Numbered from the stretch's first letter, positions 42,428 through 51,770 are shown. The stretch is DNA of 64,000 bases from an uncultured Oscillospiraceae bacterium (GCA_934597255.1 CAKTQV010000003.1:124001-188000); one strand, 5' to 3'. Translations and numbers: made by a program. Notes: a model not told the origin generated them from the sequence alone.

Positions 42428-43831
42428 TCAGCCCCGCCGCGCGCCCGTGCGTTCCTTCCGTCCCAGCTCCGCCACATAGCCGGCGCACAGGAAGAAAATA
42501 AGATCGAATATACCGTTCGAGGTCTGATCGAACGGCACGAACAGCGGGCTTTCCGCCATCGAATCGACGATCAGCAGCAGCAGCACGGTCGGCAGCAGCC
42601 TTTCCCACGCGCTCCGCTCCCGGTCGAACAGCAGCCGCAGCGAACCGATCAGCAGCCACACGCATATAGCCAGAACGAGCCCCAGCCCCGGCAGTCCCAC
42701 CGTGGCAAGCGTCTGGAAAAACGAATTGTGCAGGCTCAGCTTCATGTTGGCAAGCCGCTCCTCCATCCCGTAGGAGGTCATCATCCGGATCGTGAAGTTA
42801 TCCGCGCCGTGCAGCAGCACGGACGGCCTGTCCTTCAGATAGGCGAAAAAGCTTTTGTAGATATCCATGCGCCCGCTCGTATAAAAATCGCCCTGCCCGC
42901 GGCTTTCGATCTCCCTGACCGGCGCGGCCGCGCCGCTGTCTTCGTCCGTCTCCACGACGGCTTCGCGCCTGTCCCCATCCTGTCTGGCCAGCGCGTTTAT
43001 CGTCCGCACGCCGACTCCGAAGCCGAAATAGCACAGCGCGGCCATCAGCGCCGCCGCGCACAGCGCGGCCATTGCCCGCAGCCAGGTCTTTTTCTTTACC
43101 AGCGCGAACGTGAGCGCCGCCGCGGCCGCACCCGCCGCCACGGAAAACGAGATCTCCGCCGTCCGGCTGTCCGTCGCCGCCAGCGCCCAGTAGTTGATCA
43201 GAGCCGCCGCCAGCGCCGGCGCCAGCCGCGCCGGCTTCCAGTGCCGCGCCAGCAGGTAAAAGCTCAGAAGGATGGCCAGCGCCATGAATACGCCGCAGCC
43301 GTTGGGGTTGACTCCCAATATCTCCAGCCGCAGATCTTCGTCCAGTCCGATCCGGTAGCCGCCGTTCCAGACCAGCCAGTCCCGGCTTCCGACGACCGCC
43401 CACAGCCCCACCAGAGACCCCGCCGTCACAAGCGCCGTGAAGGCGGCGGCAAAGCCGTCAAAAAAGCGCAGGCGCTCCGCGTCGCCGCTCGCGTGGGCGA
43501 AGGGAAATACAAAAGCATAAAGTATTCCTATCTCCACCAGAAAATAATACGGAGTACGATCCCTCGTGTCGCCGATGAGCAGGCGCGTGACCGCGAACCA
43601 GACGATAAACGCCAGCCCCAGCCAGTAGAGCGGCCGGCAGCGGAAATCGCCGCGCACGATCCAGCAGAGGACGAGCAGCGCGACCGGATAGGGCAGAACA
43701 TCCAGAAACGGCGCCTTGAGCGCAAAGCGTATCTCCGTCAGCAGAAACTGCGCCGCGCACACCGCCATCAGAATGCAGGCCGCCGCCCGCAGCAGCCGCT
43801 CCGCCTTTTTCCCGTTTAACATCTGAAGCAT
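42428..43831 (-). CDS. O-antigen polymerase/ligase-like membrane protein
   Basis: 467 residues with about 11-12 hydrophobic segments. A large extracytoplasmic loop (about 285-375) carries the conserved SGRMDIYKSFFAYLKD stretch and an NSFFQTLATVGLPGLGL segment, the hallmarks of the Wzy/WaaL/TuaE superfamily. It would polymerise glycan repeats or transfer glycan to an acceptor on the outer face. It is the second such protein in the window (the other is at 47192-48541) and has its own promoter and a 180-base leader. It is followed by the RhaD-like and beta-helix genes. Confidence 0.85.
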   Translation of the reverse strand: MLQMLNGKKAERLLRAAACILMAVCAAQFLLTEIRFALKAPFLDVLPYPVALLVLCWIVRGDFRCRPLYWLGLAFIVWFAVTRLLIGDTRDRTPYYFLVEIGILYAFVFPFAHASGDAERLRFFDGFAAAFTALVTAGSLVGLWAVVGSRDWLVWNGGYRIGLDEDLRLEILGVNPNGCGVFMALAILLSFYLLARHWKPARLAPALAAALINYWALAATDSRTAEISFSVAAGAAAAALTFALVKKKTWLRAMAALCAAALMAALCYFGFGVGVRTINALARQDGDRREAVVETDEDSGAAAPVREIESRGQGDFYTSGRMDIYKSFFAYLKDRPSVLLHGADNFTIRMMTSYGMEERLANMKLSLHNSFFQTLATVGLPGLGLVLAICVWLLIGSLRLLFDRERSAWERLLPTVLLLLIVDSMAESPLFVPFDQTSNGIFDLIFFLCAGYVAELGRKERTGARRG

Positions 43832-44017
43832 GGCGCATTGTCCTCTCTTTCAAAATTGCCGCGACAGGATCCGTCGCGGCAATGGCTGTTTGTTCGGTGT
43901 ATCTCCTCTTTGCCGGCGCGCGAGCCCATTTCCGCGACGGCGATGCGGATGCGGCGCGCCGCCGCCATCCGTTCCGCCCCGCCGGGGCCGACGTCCGATC
44001 TGCCGGCATTCAGCCGC

Positions 44018-44046
44018 ATTTTACCACATATGCCCGCCAAATACAA
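44018..44046 (-). promoter_or_regulatory. Promoter of the polymerase-like / rhaD / beta-helix unit
   Basis: Minus strand TTGTAT (44046-44041), 17-base spacer, TAAAAT (44023-44018) with TGG in front. Confidence 0.6.
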
Positions 44047-44166
44047 GCGTCTTGCCGTATCCCGCCCGCCGCGAAAACGAAAGGCTCCGGATCGTCACGA
44101 GCGGGGGAGACGGAGACGCTTTCGTTCGGGACGGGACGGCATTGCCCCGGAAAAGACGCCGGGTAC

Positions 44167-44203
44167 AAAAAAATCCATGAGGCGCACGGCCCCATGGATT
44201 TTT
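44167..44203 (-). terminator. Terminator of the DegT-family aminotransferase gene
   Basis: AAAATCCATG (44170-44179) pairs with CATGGATTTT (44193-44202); on the minus strand the stem is followed by seven T. Confidence 0.9.
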
Positions 44204-44215
44204 ATTGTTCCTGTC

Positions 44216-45340
44216 TTACAGCTGCGCGAGGAGAGCGCGGCATATCGCGTCCACGGCCGCCTCATCGAGGTAGGGGTGCATCGGCAGGGAGAGGACCGTG
44301 CCACACAGACGCTCGGCGTTCGGGCACTCGCCGTTATACGCCAGCGCCGAAAACGCGCCCTGCTGGTGCATGCCGCGGGGATAGTAGATCATGGACGGGA
44401 TATCCTGCGCCTTGAGCGCCGCCTGCACCGCATCGCGCTTTTCGCGCGTGGGAAGCTGGATGGTATACTGCGCCCAGCTCGAATAAAAGCCCTCCGGCAC
44501 GACCGGCGTTATCACCTTTCCGGCCAAACGCTCGGTATACATCCGCGCCGCATTGTTCACCGCCTCCAGCTCATAGTCGGCAAAAGCCGTAAGCTTCACA
44601 TCAAGCACCGCCGCCTGTATCGTGTCAAGGCGGGAGTTCATACCAAGCTGGATGTTGTTGTATTTGTCGCTGCCGCTTTTGCCGTGCACGCACAAAGAGC
44701 GAATCTGGGCCGCGAGCGCGTCGTCGTCCGTAAAGACCGCCCCGCCGTCGCCGTAGCAGCCGAGAGGCTTTGCAGGGAAGAACGAGGTCGTGGACACATC
44801 GCCGAACGAGCAGGCGCGCTTGCCGCCGATCATGCCGCCGAAGCCCTGCGCGCCGTCCTCGACGATGAGCAGGCCATGCCGCTGCGCAATGGCGCGTATC
44901 GCCGGATGGTCGGCGCACAGGCCGAAAAGGTCAACCGGCACGACTGCCCGCGCGCGGAGCTTTCCCTCCGCCTCGACCTTTTCCACCGCAGCCTCCAGCG
45001 CCGCCGGAGAGAGGTTGTAGCTGTGCGCGTCCACGTCCACGAATACCGGCGTCGCGCCGAGATCCGCCACCGTCTCCGCCGAGGAGAAGAAGGTGAAGTC
45101 GGGAACGAACACGGCGTCGCCGGGGCCGATGCCCAGCGCCATCTCCGCCAGCTTCAGCGCGTCCGTGCCGTTGCCGCAGCTGATGCAGTGCTTCACGCCC
45201 ACATACTCCGCCAGCCGCCCTTCAAGCTGCCCCACCTGTGCGCCGGAGATAAAGTTTGCGTCCGTCATCACGCGGGTGACAGCCTCGTCCATCTGGGGCT
45301 TGAGCATCTGATATTGTTTTTTCAAATCACGAAATTGCAT
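44216..45340 (-). CDS. DegT/DnrJ/EryC1 sugar aminotransferase (WbpE/WlbC type)
   Basis: 374 residues, fold-type I PLP aminotransferase. The PLP Lys is K191 in STTSFFPAKPLGCYGDGG, the cofactor Asp is in EDGAQGFGG (161-169), and GNGTDALKLAE (57-67) contacts the phosphate. Length and motifs fit UDP-2-acetamido-2-deoxy-3-oxo-glucuronate aminotransferases. Linkage to a WlbA-type dehydrogenase and a WlbB-type acetyltransferase supports a role in making UDP-GlcNAc3NAcA. It has its own promoter at 45401-45428 and terminator, so it can be expressed apart from its pathway partners. Confidence 0.9.
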   Translation of the reverse strand: MQFRDLKKQYQMLKPQMDEAVTRVMTDANFISGAQVGQLEGRLAEYVGVKHCISCGNGTDALKLAEMALGIGPGDAVFVPDFTFFSSAETVADLGATPVFVDVDAHSYNLSPAALEAAVEKVEAEGKLRARAVVPVDLFGLCADHPAIRAIAQRHGLLIVEDGAQGFGGMIGGKRACSFGDVSTTSFFPAKPLGCYGDGGAVFTDDDALAAQIRSLCVHGKSGSDKYNNIQLGMNSRLDTIQAAVLDVKLTAFADYELEAVNNAARMYTERLAGKVITPVVPEGFYSSWAQYTIQLPTREKRDAVQAALKAQDIPSMIYYPRGMHQQGAFSALAYNGECPNAERLCGTVLSLPMHPYLDEAAVDAICRALLAQL

Positions 45341-45400
45341 GACAGATATCCTCCTATACGCCGTTTCCGGCTTCGTGCCGCGCTGCGCGGCACATGCTTC

Positions 45401-45428
45401 AGTATAGCATGTTCGACAGAATAATCAA
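45401..45428 (-). promoter_or_regulatory. Promoter of the aminotransferase gene
   Basis: Minus strand TTGATT (45428-45423), 16-base spacer, TATACT (45406-45401). A GTGCCGCG/CGCGGCAC hairpin (45375-45393) lies in the leader just after it. The rest of the 45341-45559 gap shows nothing more. Confidence 0.6.
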
Positions 45429-45559
45429 GCCGTGCGGCTATATGTTTTCCGTGCGGCGCGCAGGCGCTTTTCCCGGCCGGCTCCTTTCAACGGCTTCCGG
45501 CCGCCTGCCGAAGCGGGCCGCGCCTTCCCACGCCGTATTCCTCCGCCGGCCGACACGCT

Positions 45560-46126
45560 TTACTTCTTCTCCCGCAGCCCCGCGTCACATTCCTCATACT
45601 CGCGCCCGCATACCGGGCAGCGCAGCCCGTCGCGCATGACGGCGCCGCACTCGCACACCCACGCGATGCGCACGGCCGGTACGCCGGCGACCAGCGCGTG
45701 ATCCGGCACGTTTTTTGTGACGACCGCGCCGGAGGCGATCATCGCCCAGCGTCCGACCTCATGGCCGCACACGACGGTAGCGTTCGCGCCGATGGACGCG
45801 CCCTCATGGACGACCGTCCTTTTATACCCCGCGCTCCCCTTGGGATATTTCGCGCGCGGCGTCAGGTCGTTCGTGAACACGCAGGACGGCCCGCAGAATA
45901 CATAGTCCTCCAGCTCCACGCCCTCATAGACCGAGACATTGTTCTGCAGCTTGCAGCCGTCGCCGATATGGACGTTGTTGCCGACGTTCACATTCTGCCC
46001 CAGCGAGCAGTTTTTTCCGATGCGCGCTCCGCGCAGGATATGGCTGAAATGCCAGACCTTCGTGCCCGCGCCGATCTCCACATCGTCGTCCACATAGCTG
46101 CTCTCATGCACAAAATAATCACTCAT
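45560..46126 (-). CDS. Hexapeptide-repeat sugar N-acetyltransferase (WbpD/WlbB type)
   Basis: 188 residues. A left-handed beta-helix of hexapeptide repeats runs from about residue 15 to 150 (IGAGTKVW, IGKNCSLGQNVNVGNNVHIGDGCKLQNNVSVYEGV, then SIGANATVVCGHEVG). A small Cys-rich tail follows (CECG...CPVCG), as in several WlbB relatives. It would acetylate the 3-amino group of UDP-GlcNAc3NA using acetyl-CoA. The ATG at 46126 follows GGGAGGT; it overlaps the end of the WlbA-type gene by 8 bases. Confidence 0.9.
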   Translation of the reverse strand: MSDYFVHESSYVDDDVEIGAGTKVWHFSHILRGARIGKNCSLGQNVNVGNNVHIGDGCKLQNNVSVYEGVELEDYVFCGPSCVFTNDLTPRAKYPKGSAGYKRTVVHEGASIGANATVVCGHEVGRWAMIASGAVVTKNVPDHALVAGVPAVRIAWVCECGAVMRDGLRCPVCGREYEECDAGLREKK

Positions 46127-47195
46127 GGTCAAACCTCCCGATAAAATCCGTTGTCGCGCAGCCGGTCAGCGGAAGCTGCACCGGCTTCCCCTCCGCCGCG
46201 GATTTATAGAACGCGAGCACAAGCTCCAGCGCCCGCCGTCCCTCCTCGCCGCTGCACAGCGGCTCGCGCCCCTGCTCCAGCGCGGACTTCATGTCGGCAT
46301 ACAGCGGGGTGTGCCCGCTTCCCATATCCTCGATGCCATAGGCCGCAAGCGCCTCGTCCCGGCTCTGCGGCCCCTCCGCGAAGCGCCACGCCTGCACATT
46401 TTCAAGGCTCTTATCGTCCAGCACGACGCAGCCGTTTTCCCCGAACAGGCTCATCCCGTCGCTGAGATTTTTGGGGTAGGTATCGATGCTCCCCTCGATC
46501 AGCCCATACGCGCCGTTGGCAAAGCGAACCAGCCCCAGTCCCATATCCTCCGCCTCCGTATAGGGGTGGAGGCAGTTGTCCGTATAGGCGAACACCTCCG
46601 TAACGGGGCTGCCCATGAACCATTGGAGCAGGTCCGTATAGTGGATGCACTGGTTCATCAGCGTCCCGCCGTCCTGCGCCCATGTGCCGCGCCATTTCGC
46701 CGCATCAAAATACGCCTTGTTGCGGTTGCGCCGCACCTGTACCGTGCCGTACAGCAGGCGGCCAAACTGCCCCTCCCGCGCCTGTTTCCAGACGGCGCGG
46801 ACGGTTTTTCCGAAGCGGAGCTGATGGTTGACGCAGAGCTTCACGCCGTATTTTCCGGCTGCCGCTATCATCTCATCCGCCTCTGCCAGAGAAAGTGCAA
46901 TCGGCTTTTCCACGATAACGCTGCTCCCGGCTGCCATGCAGTCGCACGCGAGGCGCTTTTTCTGCCCGCTGCCCAGCGCGATGGCCACGAGCTGCGGATG
47001 GAGCTCGTCAAGCATCTCCCGGTGGTCGGCGTAAAGCCGCACACCCGCCCGCTTTTCCTCCGGGATGAGCGCCAGTGCCCTCTGCCGGTTTTCCTCCACC
47101 ACGTCGCACAGCGCGATGATTTCAAGGCCGTTGTCGAGCGCCGCCTTTATGTGGTTTGGCGATATCATCCCGCAGCCGATCAGTCCATAAGTCAT
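46119..47195 (-). CDS. Gfo/Idh/MocA oxidoreductase (WbpB/WlbA type UDP-GlcNAcA 3-dehydrogenase)
   Basis: 358 residues. The N-terminal Rossmann motif is GLIGCGMISPNH (4-15), and the catalytic EKP is at 96-98 (Lys97). The C-terminal domain has the GGTLMNQCIHYTDLLQW segment and the NxxxHYTDL pattern of the WlbA subgroup. It oxidises C3 of UDP-GlcNAcA with NAD+, giving the 3-keto sugar used by the WbpE-type aminotransferase. The gene overlaps the Wzy stop by 4 bases (ATGA) and the acetyltransferase start by 8, showing tight coupling. Confidence 0.9.
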   Translation of the reverse strand: MTYGLIGCGMISPNHIKAALDNGLEIIALCDVVEENRQRALALIPEEKRAGVRLYADHREMLDELHPQLVAIALGSGQKKRLACDCMAAGSSVIVEKPIALSLAEADEMIAAAGKYGVKLCVNHQLRFGKTVRAVWKQAREGQFGRLLYGTVQVRRNRNKAYFDAAKWRGTWAQDGGTLMNQCIHYTDLLQWFMGSPVTEVFAYTDNCLHPYTEAEDMGLGLVRFANGAYGLIEGSIDTYPKNLSDGMSLFGENGCVVLDDKSLENVQAWRFAEGPQSRDEALAAYGIEDMGSGHTPLYADMKSALEQGREPLCSGEEGRRALELVLAFYKSAAEGKPVQLPLTGCATTDFIGRFDHE

Positions 47196-48541
47196 AGTTT
47201 TTTCCCTTCCTCCGGCGTACCATCCCGGGACGCCTCATTTCGTATAAACACCGTTCCCTGCGCCAGGAAATAGACGAGCGTAGCGGGGAAGGTGTATATC
47301 ACCTCCATACTCGTCAGCATTGCCATAGCGCCGAAGGCTATCGACATCGTGAGCGTAAAAAGATACTCGGGCGCGCTCTTGCGCCGGACGGTCTCCACAA
47401 GCGTCAGTATCCCCGCATAAACGAGCAGCATAAGCGAGATGAGCCCCGCCGGTATCCCATGCGAGACCGCCTGCTGTAAAAAATAGTTGTGCGCCGTAGC
47501 GTATACCTGCCCGCGCGACGGCACATAGACGCCGAAGCCCGTCTCATGTCCCGTCCAGTTCAGGCTTCGCAGAAATTCCGCCCACAGCGCGATCCGCCCC
47601 GATGAGATATTGTCCGCGCTCAGGCCGCTCACCTGCATTTTTTCCTTTGCCACCCTGAATATCTGCCCCCACTGAACGTCGGCCATGCTGAGAAGACGAA
47701 ACCGGTTATCTTCGTCAAAGGCCATGCGCGGAACGTACAGCGTGACCGCCAGCAGGGGGAACAGAAGCAGGCAGAGCAAAACGCACGCCACGGCCAGGAT
47801 GAGCAGCCGCAGCAGCTGCTTTTTCCGCATCCGCCCGGCCTTCCACTCCATCGCCAGAAATACCGCAAGCGCCACCAGAGAAGCAAGCTGTCCGGAGCGC
47901 GAGTTGGAGTAATAAAGCAGCGCCGCGCATATACCCTCCAGAACGATAAAGCCCGCACATTTTTTCGATTTTTCCTCCGAAAAAACGCAGGGCAGAAGGC
48001 AGACGAACACCGCCGTCAGATAAAACGCAAAGCCGTTCTCATTGGCGAACAGGCCGTTGTAATGCGCCCCGGTCATCGGAAACAGCACCGCGTTGATCGG
48101 CAGCATGACAATAAACGAGTAAATGACCGCCCGCCGCAGCAGCCTGAAGGCATGGTCAAAGCCCATGCTCCCCCACGCCGCGTACACGATCGGAAAGCCC
48201 GCAAGGAACATAACGGCGTCCGCCAGATAGTCCACGCTGTTTATAAAAGCGGACACGACCTGAAGCAGGCCGAACAGCATCCAGATATAAACCAGCGGCC
48301 GCCGGAAGCGCACCGCTGCGATCTCGCCGCGCAGGCTGGCCAGCACCGTCACGCCGAGGCACAGGCAGCCGAAGCTGTAGCAGTACAGATAACGCATGGG
48401 CACCAGCCCGCTGCTGTCCGCGAACATCATCAGAAACAGCAGCAGCAGGGACACGGTGAACACCTTGTCCTTCGCCCGGTTCCCCATTTTGGGCATCGCT
48501 CGATATATGCCGTTGAGCAGCTTTGCAACAGCCGTCTCCAT
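47192..48541 (-). CDS. wzy: O-antigen/capsule polymerase (Wzy-like)
   Basis: 449 residues with about 10-12 membrane segments. The large external loop near 300-350 includes SGRIALWAEFLRSLNWTGHETGFGVY and then HNYFLQQAVSHGIPAGLISL, the Wzy/O-antigen-ligase signature (H-N near the loop end). It would link lipid-bound repeat units on the outer face after Wzx flipping. It lies between the Asn-synthetase-like gene (19 bases) and the WlbA-type gene (4-base overlap). Confidence 0.87.
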   Translation of the reverse strand: METAVAKLLNGIYRAMPKMGNRAKDKVFTVSLLLLFLMMFADSSGLVPMRYLYCYSFGCLCLGVTVLASLRGEIAAVRFRRPLVYIWMLFGLLQVVSAFINSVDYLADAVMFLAGFPIVYAAWGSMGFDHAFRLLRRAVIYSFIVMLPINAVLFPMTGAHYNGLFANENGFAFYLTAVFVCLLPCVFSEEKSKKCAGFIVLEGICAALLYYSNSRSGQLASLVALAVFLAMEWKAGRMRKKQLLRLLILAVACVLLCLLLFPLLAVTLYVPRMAFDEDNRFRLLSMADVQWGQIFRVAKEKMQVSGLSADNISSGRIALWAEFLRSLNWTGHETGFGVYVPSRGQVYATAHNYFLQQAVSHGIPAGLISLMLLVYAGILTLVETVRRKSAPEYLFTLTMSIAFGAMAMLTSMEVIYTFPATLVYFLAQGTVFIRNEASRDGTPEEGKKL

Positions 48542-48560
48542 GCTTCCCCTTTCTTCCGAT

Positions 48561-50291
48561 TCAACGGATATACAGCCGGAACATCGCCAGCACGGACAGC
48601 GCCATGAGCTTATCGCCTGTCACATCGCTGGCGTACATCCTGCGCAGCAGCGCCTCGATCGCGGGATAAGCGCGGCAGGCGTCCAGATTTTCCTCCCAGT
48701 ACGTCCCGACCATATGGCGGAAGCGCCCGTTATGCCGGTACCAGTAGGAAATGTCGTTCATCCCCTGCGGTCTGTCCGGGTGCAGCCGGCCGCCTATCTC
48801 CTCCCGCAGCCGGTCGTAATAGTGCGCGAGCCGCGCCCAGCGGCCGCTGCTCCACTTCAGCGGCACCGCGCTCTCCCCGTAGGGATAACGTCCCGCAGCC
48901 GGATAGCACCGCAGCAGCCATTTTTTCAGAAGCTGCGTCCGAACGCGGTGCATACGCGGAATACGGAGATATACCCGCAGAAATTCGGGATCGCCGAACG
49001 GCGTGGCCGCCTCCATAAAATTCTGCCGCAGAAAATAAGAGCTCATCCCGAACAGACAGCCGCGGGTGTAAAACCAGAAGCGGTCGTTGACCTGCCAGCG
49101 GAAGCGCCCGTCCGCCGAGTCAGGACATACAAAATCCCCCCCATATTCCAGAAGATGACTATTCCGAAAGCGGAGGTAGTTTTTATCGATCTTGTCCCCG
49201 TCGTATTCTTCGTCATAAAAGGCGCTCGCGCCCACGTCGCCCAGCAGTCCCGTGCATTCCAGGCCGAAGCCCCCCCGGTCGAGCATTTTCAGCATGGCGA
49301 CGCCCCCGGTAATGTGGTAGTACGACGCGCTGCCGCTGTTCATGCACATATTGTCCTCAATATGCATCATGCAGTCGGCGTTGTCCAGCGTGCGGCACAC
49401 GAAATCGAAGCCCAGCTCCGCGCTTATCTTCTCCGCGATGCGGATATCCGCGCAGCCGCTCTGGCCATAGCTCTGCACCAGCACGTTCTCAGCGCCCAGC
49501 GCCGCCGCCGCATAACATACCATCCGGCTGTCCAGCCCGGCGGAGCAATCCAGCACCGTCGTATAGCCGTACTCCTTATCCTTGTCGAGTATCTTCTGCA
49601 TCGCGGCACGGAAGCTGCCGTCCAGGGCGCGGATAAGCTCTTCCTCCGTTCCCTCAAGCTCCTCCGGCCAATCGGCCAGATAGTAGCTCCCGACCGTAAG
49701 GCCGCCGCTCGCCGGGTCAAAGCGGAGACAGCTTCCCGGATACAGCCGCTTCACGCCGCAGAGGCAGGTGGACTCGTCGGCATAGCAGCCGTAGCCCAGA
49801 AACTGGCGCAGCGCCGTCTCGTCCGCCCGGCGCTCCACACCGTTTACCCGCAGCGCGTCGGCCACATAGTCAAGCTGCGAGCCGCACACGAAGCGCCGCC
49901 CGTCCTGCCAGTAAAACACGGCCTTTTCCCCCAGCCGGGAGGTGAAGACGAGCCAGCAGCCGTTCCGCGCAAAACGCACCGCGCCGGACACCGGGCCGTC
50001 CAGCGCCTCCATAAAGCGCTCGCCGCGCTCGTCCAGCAGCGCGCGCACCGTCTCCCGCCAGTCCGTTTTTCCATAGCCATGCATCAGCGCTGCTTTGTTG
50101 TAGACCACGCCCTCCAGGCACACGGTATAGTCCGCGTCCTCAAACAGGAGCTTGTCGTCCATGAACTTGTCCAGCGTGTTGCGGCACAGCGCGAAGCCGT
50201 CCCCGCGCAGCGCACCCCGGCGGCAGCGGGTATCGTCGTAGTTTTTCAGAGTCGGCGTTTCCATGTCGAGCGCCAGAAAAAAGCCGGGCAT
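48561..50291 (-). CDS. Asparagine-synthetase-like amidotransferase lacking the glutaminase Cys
   Basis: 576 residues, AsnB architecture. The N-terminal Ntn-glutaminase-like domain (1-200) begins MPGFF, so the Cys2 nucleophile required for glutamine hydrolysis is missing. The synthetase domain has the PP-loop as SAGLDS at 250-255 (usual SGGLDS), followed by DIRIAEKISAELG and SYYHITGG landmarks. It would adenylate a carboxylate and amidate it with free ammonia, or ammonia from another protein. In polysaccharide loci such proteins amidate uronic acids. The GGAGG site lies well before the ATG; a small stem-loop (50310-50327) fills the gap after wzx. Confidence 0.85.
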   Translation of the reverse strand: MPGFFLALDMETPTLKNYDDTRCRRGALRGDGFALCRNTLDKFMDDKLLFEDADYTVCLEGVVYNKAALMHGYGKTDWRETVRALLDERGERFMEALDGPVSGAVRFARNGCWLVFTSRLGEKAVFYWQDGRRFVCGSQLDYVADALRVNGVERRADETALRQFLGYGCYADESTCLCGVKRLYPGSCLRFDPASGGLTVGSYYLADWPEELEGTEEELIRALDGSFRAAMQKILDKDKEYGYTTVLDCSAGLDSRMVCYAAAALGAENVLVQSYGQSGCADIRIAEKISAELGFDFVCRTLDNADCMMHIEDNMCMNSGSASYYHITGGVAMLKMLDRGGFGLECTGLLGDVGASAFYDEEYDGDKIDKNYLRFRNSHLLEYGGDFVCPDSADGRFRWQVNDRFWFYTRGCLFGMSSYFLRQNFMEAATPFGDPEFLRVYLRIPRMHRVRTQLLKKWLLRCYPAAGRYPYGESAVPLKWSSGRWARLAHYYDRLREEIGGRLHPDRPQGMNDISYWYRHNGRFRHMVGTYWEENLDACRAYPAIEALLRRMYASDVTGDKLMALSVLAMFRLYIR

Positions 50292-50330
50292 AGCAGCCTC
50301 CTTTTTTTAGGTGCCTGAGCAGGCACCGGT

Positions 50331-51770
50331 TCAGCGATGGGGAAAATAGCTTTTCACGAGAGCAAGCATATAATCAAAGCTGTCGAAGTGCAGCAGTATC
50401 GAGCCGAGGATGTAGATACCCGCGCCGAGCGGGACCTGGATACACAGCGTCGCAAGATCGCCCAGGCCGAGAAGCTGGACAGCCATGACGCACGCGCCCA
50501 TACACGCCGCCAGAAGCAGGCTGGGAGCGATGTCCCGCAGCTGTGCGAAGCAGCCGTAATCAAGCAGCTTTTTGTTGGCACAGGTGTCAAGGACCAGCCC
50601 CAACAGGAAGCTCACCAACGTGGCGAAGGCGATGGCGAGCGGCCCAAAACGCAGCGCAGCCAGGATCAGCAGCAGCCCTATGACCTTTTTGATTATCTCC
50701 AGCCGCAGCAGCACCCCGCTGTAACCCAGCGCCTTGATCGCGTTGAGATTGGAGGTGTGCAGCGGATAAAGGACATACATGGCACAGAAGACACGCAGGA
50801 ACGACACGCAGGGCAGCCATTTTTCCGTCAGCAGCAGCCGGACGAGCGGCTCGGCCACACAGGCGAGCCCCACCATCATCGGCGCCATGATATAGACGCT
50901 CACACGAATTGTGCGCCGGGTCATATCACGCACACGCTCCCGGTCATCCTGAACATTCGCCATCGTCGGGAGAATGACGGTATCAATGGAGGAATTGATG
51001 TTCGTGACAATAAGGCTCGGAAAGGTGTCGCCTTTGTTGTAGTAGGCGAGATCGTCCGTCGTGTACAGCTTGCCCACAAAAAGCTGCTGAAGCTGGCTGT
51101 ATATCGTCTCCAGGAGACCAGCAGCCAATATCTTCCATCCGTAAGAAAATAACCCCTTCAGACGCTGGAAGGAGAACTGCGCCCGCGGCCGCCATTTCAC
51201 CATGAGCCACAGGATCACCGTGTCCGCGAACTGGTTGAACAGGCTCTGCGCGACCGGCGCCCACACGCCGTAGCCGCGGTAGGCCATCCAGATACCAAGC
51301 AGAGCAGCCAGCAGCGTGCTTCCCAGCGTGGCAAAAAAGAAGTTCTTGAACAGCAGATGCTTGGTGACATACGCCTGTAAAACGTTTATCATCCCGGAAA
51401 TGAGCAAAGTCAGACTCATGACCCGGATGATGGGGACGAGCGTCGGCAGTTCATAAAAATCTGCAATAGGTCCAGCCGCGAAAAACATCAGCAGATAAAA
51501 CAGCACGGAGGACACGATGTTGAATATAAAGACGGTGGAATAATCCAACTCGTCCGCATCCTTTTTCTGAATGAGCGCGCTGCCGAAGCCGCTGCTCACA
51601 AAGACCTGCAATATCGAGATAAAGACCGTGACAAGTGCCAGCTCGCCATAGGCGGACGGGTCAAGCAGACGCGCCAGTATAATGGAGACGACAAAGGTAA
51701 GGAGCTGGTCGCCGCAGCGCTCCGCGAAGCGCCATATCATATTGGAAAAGACTGTTCTTTGTTCTTCCAT
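50331..51770 (-). CDS. wzx: Wzx-type polysaccharide flippase
   Basis: 479 residues, about 12-14 membrane segments, MOP/MVF superfamily polysaccharide export branch. The N-terminal stretch SNMIWRFAERCGDQLLTFVVSIILARLLDPSAYGELALV is the classic signature of this family. It would flip undecaprenyl-linked repeat units across the membrane. Its promoter (51813-51840) is nearly identical to the one 10 kb upstream. It starts the transcription unit wzx, Asn-synthetase-like, wzy, WlbA-type, WlbB-type. Confidence 0.95.
   Translation of the reverse strand: MEEQRTVFSNMIWRFAERCGDQLLTFVVSIILARLLDPSAYGELALVTVFISILQVFVSSGFGSALIQKKDADELDYSTVFIFNIVSSVLFYLLMFFAAGPIADFYELPTLVPIIRVMSLTLLISGMINVLQAYVTKHLLFKNFFFATLGSTLLAALLGIWMAYRGYGVWAPVAQSLFNQFADTVILWLMVKWRPRAQFSFQRLKGLFSYGWKILAAGLLETIYSQLQQLFVGKLYTTDDLAYYNKGDTFPSLIVTNINSSIDTVILPTMANVQDDRERVRDMTRRTIRVSVYIMAPMMVGLACVAEPLVRLLLTEKWLPCVSFLRVFCAMYVLYPLHTSNLNAIKALGYSGVLLRLEIIKKVIGLLLILAALRFGPLAIAFATLVSFLLGLVLDTCANKKLLDYGCFAQLRDIAPSLLLAACMGACVMAVQLLGLGDLATLCIQVPLGAGIYILGSILLHFDSFDYMLALVKSYFPHR

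Larger units (their letters stand above)
43832..44215. other. Long leader/intergenic region upstream of the polymerase-like gene
   Basis: This 384-base gap holds a hairpin at 43855-43883 (ATTGCCGCGAC pairing with GTCGCGGCAAT, loop with GGATCC) about 15 bases before the ribosome site, a promoter at 44018-44046 and the terminator of the aminotransferase gene at 44167-44203. The leader between promoter and gene is about 180 bases. I see no known riboswitch fold and no coding sequence in it. Confidence 0.6.

Noticed and set aside
38474..43819. A 1781-codon open frame on the plus strand, antisense to the beta-helix, rhaD and polymerase genes
   Set aside because: It has no recognisable domain, is full of Arg/Ala/Gly/His, and mirrors the high-GC third positions of the minus-strand genes, which have clear families, signal peptides and ribosome sites.
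43832..44017. Possible riboswitch in the leader of the polymerase-like gene
   Set aside because: Only one simple hairpin is visible and no consensus of a known riboswitch class could be recognised.
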